Below, in pieces: positions 1 through 6,499 of a stretch of 8,488 bases of DNA. Location: the NCBI GenBank assembly GCA_900554625.1, contig USHP01000066.1, positions 1 to 8,488 on the forward strand. Reading direction: 5' to 3'. Numbering within the stretch: position 1 is the first letter of the stretch; each line of letters opens with the position of its first letter. Made by a program: the position numbers and the translations under genes. The notes beneath the pieces were generated by a model. That model was not told the DNA's origin. It saw only the letters and a list, made by a program, of their open reading frames with translations, and ran no database searches. The DNA comes from an uncultured Eubacteriales bacterium (lineage in GTDB: Bacteria > Bacillota > Clostridia > Oscillospirales > Oscillospiraceae).

Positions 1-1
1 T

Positions 2-913
2 GCCCGCGCCGCTGCTGCTCCCGCCGAAGAGGTCAAGGAGCTGTCCTTCGACGAGCTGCTGGCTACCAAGGTGCCCGCCATCGAAGTTGTGGACATGGGC
101 GTCAGCTACAAGGGCCACAACCCCGAGAGCAAGACCTTCGTCACCATCGGCGAACGGATCCACTGCATCTCTCCCGCTATCCGCAAGGCTATGGACGAGC
201 GCGATCCCGCTCCTATCCTGAAGCGTGCTGCCGAGCAGATCGCTGCCGGCGCTACCTACCTGGACGTCAACATCGGACCTGCTGAGAAGGACGGTCCCGA
301 GCGTATGATGTGGGCTGTCAAGCTGCTGCAGGAGAACTTCAACAACGTGCCTCTGGCTCTGGATACTGCCAACAAGAAGGCTATCGAAGCCGGTATCAAG
401 GTCTACAACCGTGCCAACGGTAAGCCCATCGTCAACTCCGCTGACGCCGGCTCCCGTATCTCCTACATCGACCTGGCTGCTGCCAACGACGCTATCTGTA
501 TCGCCCTGTGCTCTGCCGACGGCATTGCAAAGGACAACGAAGAGCGCATGAAGCACTGCCACAACATGCTCGAGCGTGGCCTGAGCCTGGGCATGACCTC
601 CGACGACCTGTGGTTCGACCCCCTGTTCCTGGTTGTCAAGGGCATGCAGGACAAGCAGATGGACGTGCTGAACGCCATCAAGCTGTTCGCTGACGAAGGC
701 CTGAAGTCCACCGGTGGTCTGTCCAACAACTCCAACGGCGCTCCCAAGAACGTCCGTCCCATCATGGACTCCGCTCTGGTTGCCATGGCTATGATGCAGG
801 GTCTGACCTCCGCTATTGTCAACCCCTGCGACCTGCGCCTGATGGAGACCATCAAGTCCTGCGACATCTTCAAGAACCACGTTCTGTACTCCGACTCCTA
901 CCTGGATCTGTAA
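2..913 (+). CDS. acsE: 5-methyltetrahydrofolate:corrinoid iron-sulfur protein methyltransferase AcsE (5' end outside window)
   Basis: This enzyme moves the methyl group of methyl-tetrahydrofolate to the cobalt of the corrinoid iron-sulfur protein in the Wood-Ljungdahl pathway (cytoplasm). The frame is open from base 2, giving 303 visible residues. The TIM-barrel pterin-binding domain starts at IGERI (residues 49-53), which is close to the N-terminus of the Moorella enzyme (about 262 aa). The pterin-site residues Asp75, Asn96, Asp160 and Asn199, as I recall them from Moorella, match D121, N145, D206 and N242 here. The 48 residues before IGERI begin with an Ala/Pro-rich stretch (ARAAAAPAEE) and look like a linker, so the true start lies upstream. 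The GTG at 71 is an internal codon, not a convincing start. Codon use is strongly biased (cgt, gct, ctg, aag), suggesting high expression. The nearby acsV supports AcsE over a related demethylase-type methyltransferase, though that remains possible. Confidence 0.85.
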   Translation, partial: ARAAAAPAEEVKELSFDELLATKVPAIEVVDMGVSYKGHNPESKTFVTIGERIHCISPAIRKAMDERDPAPILKRAAEQIAAGATYLDVNIGPAEKDGPERMMWAVKLLQENFNNVPLALDTANKKAIEAGIKVYNRANGKPIVNSADAGSRISYIDLAAANDAICIALCSADGIAKDNEERMKHCHNMLERGLSLGMTSDDLWFDPLFLVVKGMQDKQMDVLNAIKLFADEGLKSTGGLSNNSNGAPKNVRPIMDSALVAMAMMQGLTSAIVNPCDLRLMETIKSCDIFKNHVLYSDSYLDL

Positions 914-952
914 GGCAGGACTGCTGTAACGGAACAAATCCCACGCATTTTC

Positions 953-990
953 GGCTGGGAGGGAACCTCCCTCCCAGCCCCTTTGTATAT
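953..990 (+). terminator. Rho-independent terminator after acsE
   Basis: A 10-bp perfect GC-rich stem (953-962 pairs with 970-979) extends to 12 bp through 963-969 and 964-968, leaving a 3-base loop. It is followed by a weak T-rich tail (cctttgtatatt). It lies 40 bases after the acsE stop and 34 bases before the next start. It should end most acsE transcripts and lower expression of the following genes. The tail is not a clean T run, so partial read-through is likely. I saw no convincing promoter between this hairpin and the next gene. Confidence 0.75.
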
Positions 991-1013
991 TACCCCCAGG
1001 AGAGGAATGGACA

Positions 1014-1442
1014 ATGGAATATTGGCAGTATTTGTCCGGATTTGCCGCAGTGATTGTCCTTTTGCTGGCAATCCGATCTGCCGTCGTGAAAAAACGCAAA
1101 CGAAAAGAGCGGGACTTTACCCGGAAGCTGGAGACGGTGCTGCAGCCCCGGGAGACCATTAAGGTGATCTGTCCCAACCATGGCAACCGCTGGATTCTGA
1201 CCTCCCGGCGATTGCTGCTGGATACCAAGGATGGGTTTCTTGCCTATCCCTTCGGCAAAATCAAAAAACTGCAGGGCTTTGACAGCACCGGAAAAGCCAC
1301 CACCAGCGTGGCCAAAATGAAACGCCTGACGATAAAAGTCGCAAAAACCGACGAAGAATACACCCTTGACAACAGTTGCGAGGAATTTTCCCAGCTGGCA
1401 GGTCAGCTGAAACGTCAGACAGCGAAAAAGAAGAAAAAATAG
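1014..1442 (+). CDS. Small membrane-anchored protein with a bacterial PH-like domain
   Basis: This is a 142-aa protein of unknown function. Residues about 6-25 form one hydrophobic segment, followed at once by a basic cluster (KKRKRK, 26-31). The positive-inside rule therefore puts the C-terminal domain in the cytoplasm. Residues about 39-130 resemble the YokE/bPH type of PH-like domain: the WILTSRRLLLD strand pattern (60-70), then an aromatic/basic 'YPFGKIKKL' segment, and a final helix. The tail is lysine-rich (KKKKK). The start is chosen because CAGGAGAGG (998-1005) sits 8 bases upstream. An ATG at 1007 is in another frame and overlaps that site. The gene lies between acsE and acsV, which is not a standard acs gene position. 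The fold assignment is by pattern only, and no ligand or partner can be named. Confidence 0.7.
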   Translation: MEYWQYLSGFAAVIVLLLAIRSAVVKKRKRKERDFTRKLETVLQPRETIKVICPNHGNRWILTSRRLLLDTKDGFLAYPFGKIKKLQGFDSTGKATTSVAKMKRLTIKVAKTDEEYTLDNSCEEFSQLAGQLKRQTAKKKKK

Positions 1443-1471
1443 ACCCGTCTTGCGGCGTGGTACATCATAAA

Positions 1472-1488
1472 CCGGCTGCCGCAGCCGG
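1472..1488 (+). other. Intergenic hairpin before acsV
   Basis: A 7-bp perfect inverted repeat (CCGGCTG, 1472-1478, with CAGCCGG, 1482-1488) has a 3-base loop in the 86-base gap between the PH-like gene and acsV. No T run follows, so it is not a classical terminator. It may be an mRNA processing or stability element, or may have no function. Confidence 0.4.
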
Positions 1489-1528
1489 AAGCAAACACAC
1501 AATCAATTTATCGAAAGGACTTGCGTGT

Positions 1529-3454
1529 ATGAAAGTAACTTTCCAAATCCAGGGAGCCAATCCCGTAACCATCGATTGCAACGCCGGAGATAATCTGCTG
1601 GAACTGGCCCGGCGGGCCAATGTGGCCATTGACGCGCCTTGCTCCGGCAACGGCTCCTGCGGCAAATGCCGTGTCCAGCTGGTTGAGGGAGAGTTGGAAT
1701 CCATACAGAGCCGTCATATCAGCGATGAAGAGTACGAAGCTGGCTGGCGGCTCAGCTGCAACAGCCGCATTGTTGGCGACTGCACGGTGTTCGTGCCGGA
1801 TATTGCCAGCGCATATCAGTCCCGGATGAAGACCGCCGACCTGAGCAGTCCCAAGGAAATTGCCATTTTCCAGGAGTGCCAGGAGCAGCTGAAAGAAAGC
1901 GGCATCCGTTTTGAAAATCCCTTCCTGGCGGTGCAGCTGGAGCTGGCTGCTCCCACGCTGGACGATACCATGCCGGACAACGAACGGCTGACCTGGGCTA
2001 TTGAGGATGCCCTGGGGGTATCCCAGGTGGAGATCCCTTACTGTGTCATGGTGAAGTTGGCCGCAACCTTGCGGGAGGAGAATTTCTCCGTCTGCGTCAA
2101 GGGCTACCGCAAGGAAGATACCTTCTGCTGCATGGAAATCTGCGGCAAAGACGATACCGCCATTGTCGGCGCCGCCATTGACATCGGCACTACCACTGTG
2201 ACCATGGTGCTGACGGATTTGGCCACTGGCAAGATTCTGGCCAAGGGCTCTTCCGGCAACGGTCAGATTCGCTACGGCGCTGACGTTATCAACCGAATCA
2301 TCGAGCAGGGCCGTCCCGGCGGTCGGGTGAAGCTGCAAAAGGCCATTATCAAGGAAACCCTGAATCCCATCCTGGGCAACCTGTGCAAGAGCGCCGGCAT
2401 TACCAAACGGGACATTCTGCGCCTGGCAGTGGGTGCCAACACCACCATGAACCACCTGTTTGTGGGCGTGGATGCAGAATCCGTCCGGATGGAACCTTAC
2501 GTTCCCAGCTTCTTCGCCTGGGAAGGAATGCGGGCAGGGGATGTGAACCTGCTGGCCAACCCCATGGCTCCGGTGCTGATTGCCCCCAACATCGGCTCGT
2601 ATGTAGGCGGCGACATCACTGCCGGTACCCTGGCCTCCGGCATCTGGGACAAGGACGAAATGAGCCTGTTCATTGACCTGGGCACCAACGGTGAAATCGT
2701 CTTCGGCAACCGGGACTTCCTGATGAGCTGCGCCTGCTCGGCAGGCCCTGCCTTTGAAGGCGGCGATATTTCCTGCGGCATGCGGGCCACCGACGGCGCG
2801 GTGGAGGCCTGCACCATTGACAAAACCACCATGGAGCCGACCTTGAGTATTGTGGGCGACCCGGGCCAGAAGCCGGTGGGTATCTGCGGCAGCGGCATCA
2901 TCGATATCATTTCCGAGCTGTTCCGTACCAGCATCATCAATGCCAAGGGCCTGTTCGTTCGGGAAGGCAGCCGGGTAAAGCGGGACAGCCACGGCATGGG
3001 CCGCTATGTGCTGGCCACGGCTGAGGAAAGCGAAACCGGTCGGGAAATCTCCATCAATGAGGTGGATATCGACAACTTTATCCGGGCCAAAGGCGCTATT
3101 TTCTCCGCCATTGACACCCTGCTCAAGAGTGTGGATATGACGGTGGATATGATTGACTGCGTTTATGTGGCTGGCGGCATCGGCAGCGGCATCAATATGA
3201 AAAACGCGGTGAACATCGGCATGTTCCCCGATGTGGACCTGAGCAAGTTCCATTACATCGGCAACTCATCCCTCAGCGGTTCCTACGCCATGGTGGTCAG
3301 CGATGAAGCTGCAGCCAAGACCGCCGAGGTGGCTGCCAACATGACCTATCTGGAACTGAGCACCTATCCCGGGTACATGGACTCCTTTGTGGCAGCCTGT
3401 TTCCTGCCCCACACCGACGCCCGGCTGTTCCCCAACAGCGTGCAGGAGAAGTAA
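1529..3454 (+). CDS. acsV: Reductive activator of the corrinoid iron-sulfur protein (RACo), 2Fe-2S ferredoxin plus ASKHA ATPase
   Basis: The 641-aa protein matches RACo of Carboxydothermus and Moorella (Orf7, AcsV), about 630 aa. RACo uses ATP to drive an electron uphill and reduce inactive Co(II) to Co(I) in the corrinoid iron-sulfur protein. The N-terminal plant-type 2Fe-2S domain has the ligand pattern C38-x5-C44-x2-C47 and C77. A linker and middle domain (about 95-205) follow. The C-terminal DUF4445/ASKHA ATPase has IDIGTTT (217-223), DLGTNGE (from 383), GICGSGIID (451-459) and VAGGIGSG (547-554). The start at 1529 is chosen because AAAGGA (1514-1519) lies just upstream and the ferredoxin fold begins there. 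The same frame is open back to 1376, but that would overlap the previous gene. Similar activators also serve O-demethylases, but acsE next door favours the CODH/ACS role. Confidence 0.88.
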   Translation: MKVTFQIQGANPVTIDCNAGDNLLELARRANVAIDAPCSGNGSCGKCRVQLVEGELESIQSRHISDEEYEAGWRLSCNSRIVGDCTVFVPDIASAYQSRMKTADLSSPKEIAIFQECQEQLKESGIRFENPFLAVQLELAAPTLDDTMPDNERLTWAIEDALGVSQVEIPYCVMVKLAATLREENFSVCVKGYRKEDTFCCMEICGKDDTAIVGAAIDIGTTTVTMVLTDLATGKILAKGSSGNGQIRYGADVINRIIEQGRPGGRVKLQKAIIKETLNPILGNLCKSAGITKRDILRLAVGANTTMNHLFVGVDAESVRMEPYVPSFFAWEGMRAGDVNLLANPMAPVLIAPNIGSYVGGDITAGTLASGIWDKDEMSLFIDLGTNGEIVFGNRDFLMSCACSAGPAFEGGDISCGMRATDGAVEACTIDKTTMEPTLSIVGDPGQKPVGICGSGIIDIISELFRTSIINAKGLFVREGSRVKRDSHGMGRYVLATAEESETGREISINEVDIDNFIRAKGAIFSAIDTLLKSVDMTVDMIDCVYVAGGIGSGINMKNAVNIGMFPDVDLSKFHYIGNSSLSGSYAMVVSDEAAAKTAEVAANMTYLELSTYPGYMDSFVAACFLPHTDARLFPNSVQEK

Positions 3455-3455
3455 C

Positions 3456-3836
3456 ATGCAGCTGGATCGAATCCACCATGTGGCCATCATAGCTTCGGAT
3501 TATGCCGCTTCCAAGGAGTTTTATGTAAACAAATTGGAGCTTCCTCTGGTGCGGGAGGTTTACCGACCGGAACGGAGGGACTATATTCTGACACTAAGGA
3601 TCGGGGACGTGGAGGCAGAACTGTTTGTGGAGGAAAATCCCCCTGCCCGCGTCACCAACCCGGAAGCCCGGGGGCTGCGGCACCTGGCGTTCCACGTGGA
3701 CAATGTGGAAACGGCAGCGGCGTGGCTGCGTGACAAAGGCATTGAAACGGAACCCATCTGTGTGGCCCCCTACACCAATTGCCGGATGACCTTCTTCCGG
3801 GACCCGGACGGTCTGCCCTTAGAACTGCACGAATAA
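3456..3836 (+). CDS. gloA2: VOC (glyoxalase I-like) metalloprotein, YaeR/YwkD type
   Basis: This 126-aa single-domain vicinal oxygen chelate protein closely resembles E. coli YaeR and B. subtilis YwkD, including HHVAIIASDYAASK near the start, GLRHLAFHVD, and FFRDPDGLPLEL near the end. The expected metal ligands are present as H8, E55, H76 and E123, the same His-Glu-His-Glu layout as glyoxalase I. The substrate of this subfamily is not established. Methylglyoxal detoxification is only one possibility, and methylmalonyl-CoA epimerase is a more distant relative. The start follows the acsV stop by one base and has AGGAGA inside the acsV end, so the two are almost certainly co-translated. An in-frame start at 3387 would lie deep inside acsV and precede the conserved fold. 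Confidence 0.85.
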   Translation: MQLDRIHHVAIIASDYAASKEFYVNKLELPLVREVYRPERRDYILTLRIGDVEAELFVEENPPARVTNPEARGLRHLAFHVDNVETAAAWLRDKGIETEPICVAPYTNCRMTFFRDPDGLPLELHE

Positions 3837-3880
3837 AGGCAATACCTGCGATACAGACTGACAATACAAGAGGAACCAAT

Positions 3881-4492
3881 ATGCAGATTGAAAATCACAA
3901 AGAAGAAGTACCCTTTGCACACTATCAGGAAAAATTTCGTCAGTTGGACCCGGAAAGCGTAAAGCAGCGGCTTCAAGACGTATCCTGGGATGGAAGTGAG
4001 TTTACCCTGACGATGCTTGGCAGAACCTTTGCCATTTCCCACCCGGACTACGCCATCCGGGCACTGGATGGGGGCGCTCTGCCGCCGCTGCCTACCCAGA
4101 CCTTCCTGCTGCGCTACCTGCTGGAGAGCCGGGACGTATTCTGGGCAGGCCAGTGGAAAACCTTCCGGGAAATGCCCTGGGGAGAAATGTACATCCAGCC
4201 CTATACCGGACGGGTGCTGACCCGGGCGGCCTTCACCTTCGGAACCCGGGTGGCAGCATTCCGGGCTGCTGCGGAGAAATTGGGCGCTCAGCCCATTGCC
4301 CACGGGGATGCCGGCTATGAATTTACCCTGATCGGCGGCTATCGGATGCAGCTGCTGGTGTGGGAAGGGGACGAGGAGTTCCCCCCCAATGCCCAGGTGC
4401 TCTACTCGGATAACTTTGCCGAAGGCTTCGCTGCCGAGGACCGGGTGGTGGCCGGAGATATTCTGATTTCCACCATCAAGCAGTATTTCTGA
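3881..4492 (+). CDS. DUF3786 domain-containing protein
   Basis: This is a 203-aa soluble protein with no signal peptide, membrane segment or cysteine. It carries the DUF3786 hallmark near its C-terminus: LLVWEGDEEFPPNAQVLYSD (158-177), then an acidic segment and AAEDRVVAGDILIS before the end. Upstream parts include FREMPWGEMYIQPY (95-108). The function is unknown. From memory, some family members carry an N-terminal iron-sulfur domain like that of the corrinoid protein large subunit, but this one does not. The start is set by AAGAGGA (3868-3874) about 6 bases upstream. The frame is open back to 3779, which would overlap the VOC gene. It is the last gene of the acsV group, 44 bases after the VOC gene and directly before a strong terminator, which suggests a shared transcript and a possible link to corrinoid or CODH/ACS function. 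Confidence 0.82.
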   Translation: MQIENHKEEVPFAHYQEKFRQLDPESVKQRLQDVSWDGSEFTLTMLGRTFAISHPDYAIRALDGGALPPLPTQTFLLRYLLESRDVFWAGQWKTFREMPWGEMYIQPYTGRVLTRAAFTFGTRVAAFRAAAEKLGAQPIAHGDAGYEFTLIGGYRMQLLVWEGDEEFPPNAQVLYSDNFAEGFAAEDRVVAGDILISTIKQYF

Positions 4493-4496
4493 ATGA

Positions 4497-4528
4497 AAAG
4501 CCTCTTTGCGCAAGCAAAGAGGCTTTCT
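4497..4528 (+). terminator. Rho-independent terminator closing the acsV group
   Basis: A perfect 13-bp stem (4497-4509 with 4514-4526) is capped by a GCAA tetraloop. The stem ends in AAA/TTT and is followed by a short pyrimidine tail. It begins 4 bases after the DUF3786 stop. It separates the acsV transcript from the typA promoter. Confidence 0.9.
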
Positions 4529-4546
4529 GCGTATATGCCGCTGAGG

Positions 4547-4563
4547 GAAAAATAGAATTTTTC
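4547..4563. repeat. Short AT-rich palindrome upstream of the typA promoter
   Basis: A perfect inverted repeat of 7 bases (GAAAAAT, spacer AGA, ATTTTTC) ends 22 bases before the -35 box. The surrounding A/T tracts could act as an UP element for RNA polymerase or as a regulator site. No known operator is recognised. Confidence 0.35.
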
Positions 4564-4585
4564 TTCGTAAATTTCACCAAATATC

Positions 4586-4614
4586 TTGCAAAACTTTTGG
4601 TAAGGTGCTATAAT
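4586..4614 (+). promoter_or_regulatory. Sigma-A promoter of typA (extended -10)
   Basis: TTGCAA (4586-4591) is separated by 17 bases from a consensus TATAAT (4609-4614). TG at 4606-4607 makes an extended -10. The region upstream is A/T-rich. Transcription should begin near 4621, giving a leader of about 44 bases before the typA start at 4665. Confidence 0.88.
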
Positions 4615-4664
4615 TTTCAGTTGAGAGTTTCAAAGATCTAACAACCCGAAGGAGCGTTTATTAT

Positions 4665-5960
4665 ATGGTACCTCAGGAGAAAATCCGAAATATCGCCATC
4701 ATTGCCCACGTTGACCATGGCAAGACCACCCTGGTGGATGAGATGCTGAAGCAGGGCGGCATCTACCGGGAAAATCAGGCTACCGTGGAACGGGTGATGG
4801 ACTCCGGTGATCTGGAACGGGAGCGCGGCATTACCATCCTGGCCAAGAACACCTCTGTACACTACAAAGATTATAAGATCAACATCGTGGACACCCCGGG
4901 TCACGCCGACTTCGGCGGCGAGGTGGAGCGGATTCTGAAAATGGTCAACGGCGTAATCCTGCTGGTGGATGCTGCCGAAGGCCCCATGCCTCAGACCCGG
5001 TTCGTACTGCAGAAGGCCCTGGAACTGGGCCACAAGGTCATTGTTGCCGTTAACAAGATTGACAAGCCCGACGCCCGGATTTCTGAAGTCATGGAAGAAG
5101 TCCTGGAGCTGCTGCTGGATCTGGATGCCACCGACGAGCAGTTCAATTCTCCCACCGTGTTCTGCTCCGGCCGTCAGGGTACCGCCTCCTACGGCCCCGA
5201 TGTGGCAGGCACTGACCTGACCCCCCTGTTTGAAACCATTGTCAACTATATCCCCGCACCCCAGGGCGATGCAGAGGCTCCTCTGCAGCTGCTGGTATCC
5301 TCCATTGACTACAATGAGTATGTGGGCCGGATTGCGGTGGGCCGTGTGGAGCGGGGCACCATCCGGGTCAACCAGGAAGTGACCATCTGCGACTACCACG
5401 ACCCCGAGGTGCGGCAGAAGGGCAAAGTGGTTGCCCTGTATGAGTTCGACGGTCTGGGCAAGAATCCCATTCAGCAGGCCAGCGCCGGCGAAATCGTGGC
5501 TCTGAGCGGCATGGCGGACATCACCATTGGCCGTACTCTGTGCGCTCCTGAGTGCGTGGAGGCCCTGCCCTTTGTGAAGATTTCCGACCCCACCATTGAA
5601 ATGACCTTTGCCGTCAACGATTCCCCCTTCGCCGGTAAGGAAGGCAAGTTCGTCACCTCCCGGAATCTGCGGGATCGGCTGGAAAAGGAGCTGCTGAAGG
5701 ACGTGTCCCTGCATGTGACGGAGCAGGGAACCGATGCCTTCAACGTGGCAGGCCGTGGTGAAATGCACCTGTCCATCCTGATGGAAACCATGCGCCGGGA
5801 AGGCTATGAGTTCTCCGTATCCACCCCCCGTGTGCTGACCAAGGTCATCGACGGCAAGGTATGCGAGCCCATCGAGCGGATGGTGGCCGATGTGCCGGAA
5901 GCCTGCATGGGTTCCGTGATTGAAAAGATGGGCCGCCGGAAAGCAGACCTGCTGGCATGA
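4665..5960 (+). CDS. typA: TypA/BipA ribosome-associated GTPase, N-terminal part (domains G, II, III)
   Basis: TypA/BipA is a translational GTPase that binds the 70S ribosome near the EF-G site and aids ribosome assembly and stress growth. These 431 residues hold all GTPase motifs: AHVDHGKTT (14-22), RERGITI (52-58), DTPGH (76-80), NKID (130-133) and SGRQG (168-172). The beta-barrel domain II and the EF-G-like domain III (GRGEMHLSILMETMRREGYE) follow. The reading frame stops with TGA at 5958-5960 right after RRKADLLA. Family members continue from here into a C-terminal domain, which is found in the next frame from 5957. The usual length is about 607 aa, and the two parts sum to 611. AAGGAG (4649-4654) lies 10 bases before the start. 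It is either a frameshifted or misread typA, or a split gene. Confidence 0.93.
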   Translation: MVPQEKIRNIAIIAHVDHGKTTLVDEMLKQGGIYRENQATVERVMDSGDLERERGITILAKNTSVHYKDYKINIVDTPGHADFGGEVERILKMVNGVILLVDAAEGPMPQTRFVLQKALELGHKVIVAVNKIDKPDARISEVMEEVLELLLDLDATDEQFNSPTVFCSGRQGTASYGPDVAGTDLTPLFETIVNYIPAPQGDAEAPLQLLVSSIDYNEYVGRIAVGRVERGTIRVNQEVTICDYHDPEVRQKGKVVALYEFDGLGKNPIQQASAGEIVALSGMADITIGRTLCAPECVEALPFVKISDPTIEMTFAVNDSPFAGKEGKFVTSRNLRDRLEKELLKDVSLHVTEQGTDAFNVAGRGEMHLSILMETMRREGYEFSVSTPRVLTKVIDGKVCEPIERMVADVPEACMGSVIEKMGRRKADLLA

Positions 5961-6499
5961 CACCTATGGGCAGCCGCTACCGTTTGGAGTTCCTGGTACC
6001 TTCCCGGGGACTGTTCGTCTACCGTAACGAATTTTTGACCGATACCCGGGGCGAGGGCATCATGTCCTCCGTTTTTGAAACCTATGCTCCCATGAAGGGC
6101 GAAATTGAGCGCCGGCTCACCGGTTCTCTGATTGCCTTTGAAACCGGCGAGGCTGTGACCTACGGTCTGGCCGCCGCTCAGGAGCGTGGCAGCCTGTTCA
6201 TTGGCCCCGGCACTCCGGTGTACGCCGGTATGGTAGTGGGCATTTGCAGCCGGAATGAGGATATGACCGTCAACGTCTGTAAGCGCAAGCAGCTGACCAA
6301 CATGCGTGCCGCCGGTTCCGACGAAGCTCTGCGGCTGACACCTCCCAAGAACTACTCTCTGGAGCAGTGCCTGGAATTCCTGGCAGACGACGAGCTGCTG
6401 GAATGCACTCCCAAGAGCCTGCGGATTCGCAAGCGGGAGCTGGATCACGGTCTGCGGATGCGCAACCTGATGAAGCGCCGTGCTCAGGAAAATGGCTGA
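5957..6499 (+). CDS. typA: TypA/BipA C-terminal part (in a shifted frame)
   Basis: These 180 residues match the C-terminal third of TypA/BipA: MTPMGSRYRLEFLVPSRG, FLTDTRGEGIM, then KQLTNMRAAGSDEA and the final SLRIRKREL. This includes the TypA-specific C-terminal domain that contacts the ribosome. The first codon ATG overlaps the stop of the upstream part as ATGA. Aligned with E. coli BipA (RKGDLKNM against RKADLLA-M), no residue is missing, so a single inserted base would restore one full-length protein. No good Shine-Dalgarno sequence precedes 5957; the best is GGAAAG, about 14 bases upstream. Independent translation would therefore depend on stop/start coupling. The run through the junction (ctgctggcatga) is neither a homopolymer nor a classical -1 slippery site. 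Confidence 0.9.
   Translation: MTPMGSRYRLEFLVPSRGLFVYRNEFLTDTRGEGIMSSVFETYAPMKGEIERRLTGSLIAFETGEAVTYGLAAAQERGSLFIGPGTPVYAGMVVGICSRNEDMTVNVCKRKQLTNMRAAGSDEALRLTPPKNYSLEQCLEFLADDELLECTPKSLRIRKRELDHGLRMRNLMKRRAQENG

Noticed and set aside
71..73. GTG as the start of acsE
   Set aside because: The frame is open to the window edge with sensible linker-like sequence before it, and no Shine-Dalgarno sequence precedes this GTG.
914..1013. A cobalamin riboswitch or promoter upstream of the PH-like gene
   Set aside because: The gap is only 100 bases and is mostly taken up by the terminator. No B12-box-like sequence or paired -35/-10 was found.
1508..3253. A 581-codon open frame on the minus strand across acsV
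   Set aside because: It lies wholly antisense to a clear acsV, its translation is low-complexity His/Gly/Ala/Gln-rich with no domain, and it comes from the codon bias of the real gene.
5930..5960. Programmed -1 ribosomal frameshifting in typA
   Set aside because: No slippery heptamer or downstream pseudoknot is evident at the point where the conserved frame changes. The earlier AAAG lies before conserved residues that are read in the first frame.
4638..5963. A 441-codon open frame on the minus strand across typA
   Set aside because: It is antisense to typA with the same His/Gly-rich composition and no recognisable family, so it is a shadow of codon bias.
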